Assembly (NCBI GenBank): GCA_030148365.1
Contig: JASBTO010000040.1
Coordinates: 1-10,755 of the forward strand
Length of the DNA: 10,755 bases
Direction of reading: 5' to 3'
From: Kangiellaceae bacterium
GTDB taxonomy: Bacteria > Pseudomonadota > Gammaproteobacteria > Enterobacterales > Kangiellaceae
Made by a program: the position numbers and the translations under genes
Notes under the pieces: model-generated
Told to the model about the DNA's origin: nothing
Databases searched by the model: none
The model's input: the letters and a program-made list of their open reading frames with translations, nothing else
Shown here: positions 5,778 to 10,755 of the stretch, piece by piece
Position numbering within the stretch: the stretch's first letter is position 1
Layout: each line of letters begins with the position of its first letter

Positions 5778-8279
5778 TCAGAACAGGGGCTCTTCCGCCT
5801 CCCGCTCCTGGCCGGCGGTATTGAAGATGTCGAGAGGATCCGGATCGGCGAAATCCCGTGGCAGGTAATCGGAGCGGAATACCTCGAACTCCGCGCCTTC
5901 CATGCCCGGAGGCGCCAATTTTCCGCTACGGGGGTCGATGCGCGTGGAGACGATGCCCGGCGGCAGCGGCATCTTGTGTTCCGGTTTGCCGTCCAAAGCC
6001 ACTTCCATAAAGCGCATCCAGATAGGCAGTGAGGCCTTGCCGCCATATTCGCGGCTGCCGAGGCTGCGGCGGTGGTCGGAAAACCCGACCCAGGTGGTGG
6101 CGACAAAATCACTGTTATAGCCGGAGAACCAGGCATCCTTCGCTTCGTTGGTGGTCCCGGTCTTGCCGGCAAGATCCTGACGGGCCAGTAACGGGCTTTT
6201 GGCTCTCGCCAGGGTACCGGTCGCGGTGCCCTTGTGAATGACGTCGGCGAGCATGTCAGAGATGATATAGGCATTGCGCTCTTCAATGACCCGTTGTGCC
6301 ACCTTCTCTTCCGGGACCGGCATTTCCGGACAATTGCGGATCGCCTGTGCCGGATCGATCGCTTCATCGCGCAGGGACAAGTCGTTTTCTGCCAGGATTT
6401 CCCGGGCCAGTAAATAGTTTTCACAGGCCTCGCAGACCTGTACCGGCTCGGCTTCAAAGAGTACGTCGCCTTCCGCGGTTTCCACCCGGTCAATGTACCA
6501 GGGCTTCACCTGATAGCCGCCGTTCGCGAGGATGGCATAGGCCAGGGCGACTTCCAGCGGGGTGAAACCGGAAGTCCCGAGGGCGAGGGAGGGGACCGCG
6601 TCCATGTGGGCTTTGGAAAAGCCGAAGCGGGTCAGGTAATCCCGGGTAAAGCGGGGCGTGATGGCCTGAACGAGGCGTACCGAAATGGAGTTGGTCGAGT
6701 TACGAAGGGCCACGCGCAAGCGGGTCGGGCCCTTGTATTTGCCGCTGTCGTTTTTGGGACGCCAGATCTCGTCGATGGCCTCGTTAACCTGCACGAAGGG
6801 CGCGTCGTTGACCACGCTGGCGGCGGTATAGCCTTTTTCCAGCGCTGCCGAGTAGATAAACGGCTTGATATTGGAGCCGGGCTGACGGCGGGCCTGAGTG
6901 ACCAGATTGTACTTCGAGTGGTTGTAGTCGAAGCCGCCGACCAGGGACACGATGGCGCCATTGTCGGGTTTGAGCGCCACGAGGCCGGCCACGGCTTCGG
7001 GGACCTGGGACAGTCGCCACTCGCCTTCGGCGCCCTGCATCACCCGGATCACATCGCCCGGTTGCAGGACTTCACCGGCTGTTTTCGGCGCATTGCCGAT
7101 GCGGTTGTCGGACAGGAACTTGCCGGCCCAGCGGATCCCGTCCCAACCGAGTTCCGCTTCCGAACCGTTTTGCAGGTGGATGGTCGCGGACTGGTCCGCG
7201 ACTGCAATGACCAGTGCGCTGGTCAGATCGCCAATGTCAGGAATAGCTTCGAGAAGTTCGTTGATTTCCTCCGCCGGGCGGTCGGCGAAGTCCTCGATAT
7301 TTTGCTCCGGGCCGCGATAGCCGTGTCGGCGATCATATTCCATCAGGCCTTCCCGCAGAGCGAGGTTGGCGGCAGTCTGCAGTCTGGAATCAACGGTGGT
7401 GACCACCCGCAGGCCGCTGTTGTAGGCGACGTCCTTGCCGAAACGGGCAATCATGTTCAGCCGAACCATCTCTGCGAGATACGGGGCCATGACCTCGATA
7501 TCAGTACCGTGCTTGATGGCCGTGATCGGTGCCTCGACCGCCACTTCGAAGGTGGGGCGGTCGATATAGCCTTCGGTGAGCATGCGGCCGAGCACATGGT
7601 TGCGGCGGCGCAGGGCATTGGACGGGTAGGAAATGGGATTGAATTTTGATTCACCCTTGGGGATCCCCGCCAGGGTCGCCAGTTGCGCCAGGGTGAGCTG
7701 GTCCAGGGTGGTGCCATAGTAGACCTGGGCGGCCGCGCCAAGGCCGTAGGCCCGGTGGCTGAAGTGGGCCTTGTTGATAAAGAGCTCCAGGATCTCGTCC
7801 TTGCTCAGTTCATTCTCGATTTTCCAGGCGAGAAACATTTCCACGATTTTGCGGGTAAAGGTTTTTTCCCGGGACAGGAAGACGTTGCGTGCCACCAGCA
7901 TGGTGATGGTACTGGCGCCCTGGCTCTTGCGACCGGTGGTCAGCAGATTCAGTGCCGCGCGCATAACGCCTTTGAAATCGACCCCGGAGTGCTCATAGAA
8001 GCGCTGGTCTTCAGTGGCTATCAGGGCATTGATGAAATCCTTCGGGACTTCATCGAGCGTGACCGGGATTCGGTGCACGTCGCCGAACTCGTTGATCAGC
8101 TTGCCGTCCGCGGAATAGATCCGCATGGGCGTCTGTAACTGGATTTCTCTCAGGGATTCAACATCGGGCAACTGGGGGCCGACGTACAGATAAAGGGCTA
8201 AAAAGCCCATTACCCCGGCAATTGTGAGCAGGGTCACAATATACAAGGCTTTTCGGGCAAGGGTTGACAACAGACTCAT
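5778..8279 (-). CDS. mrcA: Penicillin-binding protein 1A, bifunctional glycosyltransferase/transpeptidase
   Basis: Class A PBP: polymerises lipid II and crosslinks peptidoglycan at the inner membrane. It is 833 residues from the ATG at 8279. The frame extends two codons to a TTG at 8285, but neither start has a clear Shine-Dalgarno sequence and the ATG is preferred. The single TM anchor is at about 13-33. The GT51 domain (about 55-230) has ATEDQRFYEHSGVD (88-101, catalytic Glu90), QGASTITM (120-127), RKIVE (143-147) and KDEILELFINK (160-170). An insert at about 315-430 fits the PBP1a outer-membrane-docking region. The transpeptidase shows S-x-x-K as Ser469-Lys472 (GSNIKPF), S-x-N at 528-530 (STN) and KTGT at 706-709. 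Oddities: Leu128 replaces the Gln usual in motif II (TITMQ), and NKAHFS replaces the usual NKIYLG. A C-x-x-C (616/619) is also present. It is divergent from pilM, as is usual in gammaproteobacteria. Confidence 0.95.
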   Translation of the reverse strand: MSLLSTLARKALYIVTLLTIAGVMGFLALYLYVGPQLPDVESLREIQLQTPMRIYSADGKLINEFGDVHRIPVTLDEVPKDFINALIATEDQRFYEHSGVDFKGVMRAALNLLTTGRKSQGASTITMLVARNVFLSREKTFTRKIVEMFLAWKIENELSKDEILELFINKAHFSHRAYGLGAAAQVYYGTTLDQLTLAQLATLAGIPKGESKFNPISYPSNALRRRNHVLGRMLTEGYIDRPTFEVAVEAPITAIKHGTDIEVMAPYLAEMVRLNMIARFGKDVAYNSGLRVVTTVDSRLQTAANLALREGLMEYDRRHGYRGPEQNIEDFADRPAEEINELLEAIPDIGDLTSALVIAVADQSATIHLQNGSEAELGWDGIRWAGKFLSDNRIGNAPKTAGEVLQPGDVIRVMQGAEGEWRLSQVPEAVAGLVALKPDNGAIVSLVGGFDYNHSKYNLVTQARRQPGSNIKPFIYSAALEKGYTAASVVNDAPFVQVNEAIDEIWRPKNDSGKYKGPTRLRVALRNSTNSISVRLVQAITPRFTRDYLTRFGFSKAHMDAVPSLALGTSGFTPLEVALAYAILANGGYQVKPWYIDRVETAEGDVLFEAEPVQVCEACENYLLAREILAENDLSLRDEAIDPAQAIRNCPEMPVPEEKVAQRVIEERNAYIISDMLADVIHKGTATGTLARAKSPLLARQDLAGKTGTTNEAKDAWFSGYNSDFVATTWVGFSDHRRSLGSREYGGKASLPIWMRFMEVALDGKPEHKMPLPPGIVSTRIDPRSGKLAPPGMEGAEFEVFRSDYLPRDFADPDPLDIFNTAGQEREAEEPLF

Positions 8280-8326
8280 GGACAAAGCGGGAATATTCTG
8301 TATAAATGTGTATCGAGTTGGGGGAC

Positions 8327-8332
8327 AGTATA
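8327..8332 (-). promoter_or_regulatory. Candidate -10 box for mrcA
   Basis: TATACT on the minus strand (8332-8327), about 48 bases before the mrcA ATG, matches five of six -10 bases. No good -35 hexamer lies at 16-18 bases, so an activator or a different start may be used. A second, poorer candidate, TATACA, lies nearer the gene. Confidence 0.25.
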
Positions 8333-8361
8333 TCGTTAATCCCGGCTGGCACCGAATATTT

Positions 8362-8390
8362 TTGTAAAAACATGCGAATATTAGTATGTT
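8362..8390 (+). promoter_or_regulatory. Candidate sigma70-type promoter for pilMNO
   Basis: TTGTAA (8362-8367) and TATGTT (8385-8390) are separated by exactly 17 bases. Each matches four of six consensus bases. It lies about 110 bases before pilM in the AT-rich divergent region. A perfect consensus -35, TTGACA, occurs nearer the gene (8422-8427), but no acceptable -10 lies 16-18 bases after it. Which one is used cannot be decided from sequence. Confidence 0.35.
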
Positions 8391-8501
8391 ATAGCGGATT
8401 GTTCAGGTAATTATTGAATTCTTGACAAAAAAACCGCAGAAAAACAACAAGATTGCACCCGGAGACGGGTAATTCCACTAAAAATACGAGGCGAAGTATC
8501 A

Positions 8502-9569
8502 ATGTTTCGGGGGATCTTCAAGTCAAAGAGCACACCCATGGTGGGCGTCGACATCAGTTCGACCGCCTGTAAAGTCTTGCAGCTTGGCAAAAGCGGTAAC
8601 CGATACCGGGTCGAGCGATACGCAGTTGAACCTTTACCCCAGGGGTCCGTGGTAGAGCGCGACATTCGCGACACAGAAGCCGTCGGTCTGGCCCTCAAGC
8701 GGGCAGTGACCCGGGCCAACGTCAGTCTCAAACACGCGGCGGCCGCCGTCGCCGGCTCTGCCGTCATTACCCGTACCATCCAGATGGGCGCAGATCTCTC
8801 GGACGATGAGATGGAAAACCAGATTGCCGTTGAAGCGGATCAGTACATTCCTTATCCGCTCGACGAAGTGGCGCTGGATTTTCAGAGTCTCGGCGCCTCC
8901 AAGGTTTCTCCGGAGCAAATCGACGTATTGCTGGCGGCATCCCGCTCAGCCAATGTCGAGTCCCGGGTCGAGGCGCTGGAAATTGCGGGTCTGACCGCCA
9001 AGGTAATCGACATCGAAGCCTATGCGGTGGAGCGGGCCTACCAGTTAACTCGCGTGGGCAGCGACCACATTCCGGACGATGCGGTGGTGGCCATCGTCGA
9101 TATCGGCGCCACCATGACCAGCCTCAATGTGCTGCGCCACGGTAATGTTATCTACAATCGTGAACAGCTGTTCGGCGGCAACCAGCTGACCGAAGAGATC
9201 CAGCAGCGTTATGGTCTGAGTTATCAGGAAGCCGGCTTTGCCAAGAAACAGGGCAGCTTGCCGGATGACTATGACATGGAAGTGTTGACGCCCTTTACCG
9301 AGGCCATTACCCAACAGGTCGGCCGCGCGTTGCAGTTCTTCTTCTCCGCGAGTGAATTCAACCAGGTCGATGAAATCATCCTGGCCGGTGGTTGCGCCTC
9401 TATCCCCAATCTTGACACCTTGATTGAAGAGCAATTGCGCACCGCGACCCGGATTGCCAATCCCTTTGCCAACATGGCGGTGGCGTCCAATGTCAATGCC
9501 CAGGCACTGAGTGCAGACGCGCCGGCGATGATGATTGCCTGTGGTCTGGCATTAAGGAGTTTCGACTGA
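8502..9569 (+). CDS. pilM: Type IV pilus inner-membrane platform protein PilM
   Basis: Cytoplasmic actin-like ATP-binding protein of the type IV pilus alignment complex. It binds the N-terminus of PilN and links the pilus motor to the PilNOPQ envelope conduit. The 355 residues show the actin/FtsA-like phosphate loop VGVDISST (14-21), the PilM-typical EADQYIPYPLDEV (111-123), the second phosphate motif VDIGAT (199-204), the adenosine motif LAGGCASIPNL (294-304) and the usual ALRSFD end. GAGG (8488-8491) precedes the ATG by 10 bases. Its stop overlaps the pilN start by one base (TGATG), showing translational coupling. It is the first gene of the rightward pil operon, divergent from mrcA. Confidence 0.97.
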   Translation: MFRGIFKSKSTPMVGVDISSTACKVLQLGKSGNRYRVERYAVEPLPQGSVVERDIRDTEAVGLALKRAVTRANVSLKHAAAAVAGSAVITRTIQMGADLSDDEMENQIAVEADQYIPYPLDEVALDFQSLGASKVSPEQIDVLLAASRSANVESRVEALEIAGLTAKVIDIEAYAVERAYQLTRVGSDHIPDDAVVAIVDIGATMTSLNVLRHGNVIYNREQLFGGNQLTEEIQQRYGLSYQEAGFAKKQGSLPDDYDMEVLTPFTEAITQQVGRALQFFFSASEFNQVDEIILAGGCASIPNLDTLIEEQLRTATRIANPFANMAVASNVNAQALSADAPAMMIACGLALRSFD

Positions 9570-10150
9570 TGGCTACTATTAACCTGTTGCCCTGGCGTGA
9601 AGAAAGACGTCAGGAGAAAAAACGCGAATTCCTGCTGATCCTCGGCGCCACCGCCATGGTCGCAGCCCTGGTGGTATTTCTGGTGCATACGGCACTGGCC
9701 AGCCAGATCAATTCCCAGAATCGACGCAACCAGTTTCTCGAGGAGCAGATTACCCAGCTCGACAAGGAGATCCGCGAAATCAAGGAACTGGACAAGCAAC
9801 GTCAGGAACTCATCAGCCGTATGGATATTATCCAGAAGCTGCAAAAGAGTCGGCCTGAAGTGGTACACCTGTTTGACGAGTTGGTCCGCACTGTACCCGA
9901 GGGCGTCCATCTGATGTCCTGGGAGCGCAGAGGCAAGCAGCTGTCCTTCAGGGGGCAGGCAGAATCCAACCCGCGGGTGTCTGAATTCCTGCGTAAAATC
10001 GACGCTTCCGACTGGATGAAATACAAGGATCTGAAGGAAGTCGTTGCCGCCAAGGGGAAAGGCATTCCGACCCGCGCATTTGTGCTGGATCTGGAACAGG
10101 CCGCACCCAGTGAAGAAGAGCTCGAGCAGAACAACGGGGGCGCGAAATAA
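9569..10150 (+). CDS. pilN: Type IV pilus inner-membrane protein PilN
   Basis: 193-residue bitopic inner-membrane protein that pairs with PilO in the periplasm and binds PilM through its cytoplasmic tail. The hallmark INLLPWRE lies at residues 4-11 and is the segment that docks in the PilM groove. It is followed by a basic stretch, one TM segment (about 21-43), a coiled coil (about 46-95, rich in Glu, Lys, Gln and Leu) and a small ferredoxin-like periplasmic core (about 95-175). The C-terminus is acidic (SEEELEQ). AAGGAG (9554-9559) inside the end of pilM precedes the ATG by 9 bases. The stop overlaps the pilO start by one base (TAATG). Confidence 0.97.
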   Translation: MATINLLPWREERRQEKKREFLLILGATAMVAALVVFLVHTALASQINSQNRRNQFLEEQITQLDKEIREIKELDKQRQELISRMDIIQKLQKSRPEVVHLFDELVRTVPEGVHLMSWERRGKQLSFRGQAESNPRVSEFLRKIDASDWMKYKDLKEVVAAKGKGIPTRAFVLDLEQAAPSEEELEQNNGGAK

Positions 10151-10755
10151 TGAATATCGATTTGGACGACCTCAAGGACCTGGATATCGACAACATCGGG
10201 TCCTGGCCATGGCTTGCCAAAACCCTGTTGTTGATGTTCGTAGTCATCGGCGTTATCGGACTGGGCTATTATCTCGATACAGGCGATCAGCTGGCACAGC
10301 TGGAAGTCACCGAGAAAAAAGAAATTACGCTCAAGTCGGAATTTGAGACCAAGCAAAAGAAGGCAGCCAATCTGCAGGCCTACCGGGATCAGATGGCGCG
10401 CATGCAGGAAACCTTCAAGACCCTGTTGCAGCAATTGCCGAAAGAAACCGAGATTGCCGGCCTGATGGATGAAGTTTCCTATGCCGGGTCCGGCGCCGGA
10501 ATTGAAATCACCGAGCAGAAGTTCCTGCCGGAGAAAAAGATTGATTTCTACATTGAAAAGCCCATCAAGATCGTTGCTATCGGCAGCTATCACCAGATTG
10601 GGGATTTCGTCAGCCGGGTGGCAAAACTGCCACGCATCGTGACACTTCATGACTTCACGATCAGACCGAGCGCCAAACGTAATAACCTGGAAGGTGACGA
10701 GGAGTCTCTGTCGATGGAAATTACCGCCAAGACCTACCGTTACGAATCAGAGGAG
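10150..10755 (+). CDS. pilO: Type IV pilus inner-membrane protein PilO (3' end outside window)
   Basis: The ATG at 10150 overlaps the pilN stop by one base, and 202 codons are open to the window edge. The protein starts MNIDLDDLKDLDIDNIGSWP, then has one TM segment (about 22-42), a coiled coil (about 48-95) and the PilO core with LQQLPKETEIAGLMDEVS (92-109), followed by GAGIEI, IKIVAIGSYHQIGDFVSRVA and the late TAKTYRY. PilO forms a heterodimer with PilN and, with PilP, connects the inner-membrane platform to the PilQ secretin. Family length is a little over 200 residues, so only a few codons are probably missing. Only a weak Shine-Dalgarno (GGGGG, 10136-10140) is visible, as expected for translation coupled to pilN. 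pilP and pilQ are expected beyond the edge. Confidence 0.95.
   Translation, partial: MNIDLDDLKDLDIDNIGSWPWLAKTLLLMFVVIGVIGLGYYLDTGDQLAQLEVTEKKEITLKSEFETKQKKAANLQAYRDQMARMQETFKTLLQQLPKETEIAGLMDEVSYAGSGAGIEITEQKFLPEKKIDFYIEKPIKIVAIGSYHQIGDFVSRVAKLPRIVTLHDFTIRPSAKRNNLEGDEESLSMEITAKTYRYESEE

Noticed and set aside
6606..7649. Long plus-strand open frame (347 codons) opposite mrcA
   Set aside because: It is a shadow frame of mrcA, with no family motifs and biased low-complexity composition.
8280..8285. TTG start for mrcA at 8285
   Set aside because: The in-frame ATG two codons later is a more usual start, and neither has a distinctive Shine-Dalgarno site.
8347..8364. TGGCAC suggesting a sigma54 promoter for pilM
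   Set aside because: The required GC of the -12 element is absent at the right spacing; the sequence there is TT.
8422..8450. Perfect TTGACA as the pilM -35 box
   Set aside because: No -10-like hexamer lies 16-18 bases downstream (CAACAA at 17), so it was not called as the promoter, though an activator-dependent one is possible.

Overview
The window looks like the chromosome of a free-living gammaproteobacterium. The coding DNA is GC-rich, Shine-Dalgarno sites are strong, and the order malic enzyme ... PBP1a (mrcA/ponA), divergent from pilM-pilN-pilO, is the classic gammaproteobacterial arrangement, as around maeB-ponA-pilMNOPQ in Pseudomonas. The sequence does not fix the genus.

Layout. 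A short left edge (1-118) holds no securely assigned gene. A single-domain malic enzyme (119-1366, +) is followed by an AT-richer leader and an exported S9-family prolyl-oligopeptidase-like serine peptidase (1546-3426, +). A strong bidirectional hairpin terminator (3444-3473) separates it from a convergent minus-strand block. Read in its own direction, that block is mrcA (8279-5778), a membrane-anchored TIR-domain protein (5673-4825) and a DUF748/AsmA-like envelope protein (4667-3504). A 222-base AT-rich divergent intergenic region (8280-8501) separates mrcA from the type IV pilus alignment genes pilM, pilN and pilO. These overlap by one base at each junction, and pilO runs off the right edge close to its natural end.

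How the genes fit together. PilM, PilN and PilO form the inner-membrane alignment platform of type IV pili, and pilP and pilQ would be expected just to the right. PBP1a polymerises and crosslinks peptidoglycan. Malic enzyme and the secreted peptidase serve central carbon metabolism and peptide breakdown. The least ordinary content is the trio placed between maeB and mrcA (S9 peptidase, DUF748 protein, TIR protein), above all the three-pass membrane TIR protein. It lies downstream of mrcA on the same strand with no recognisable terminator between them.

I see no tRNA, rRNA, CRISPR array, transposase or prophage gene. No complete known defence system is visible. The TIR protein is the best lead, but the case for a new system rests on one gene and its context. 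No gene-free stretch exceeds 300 bases.
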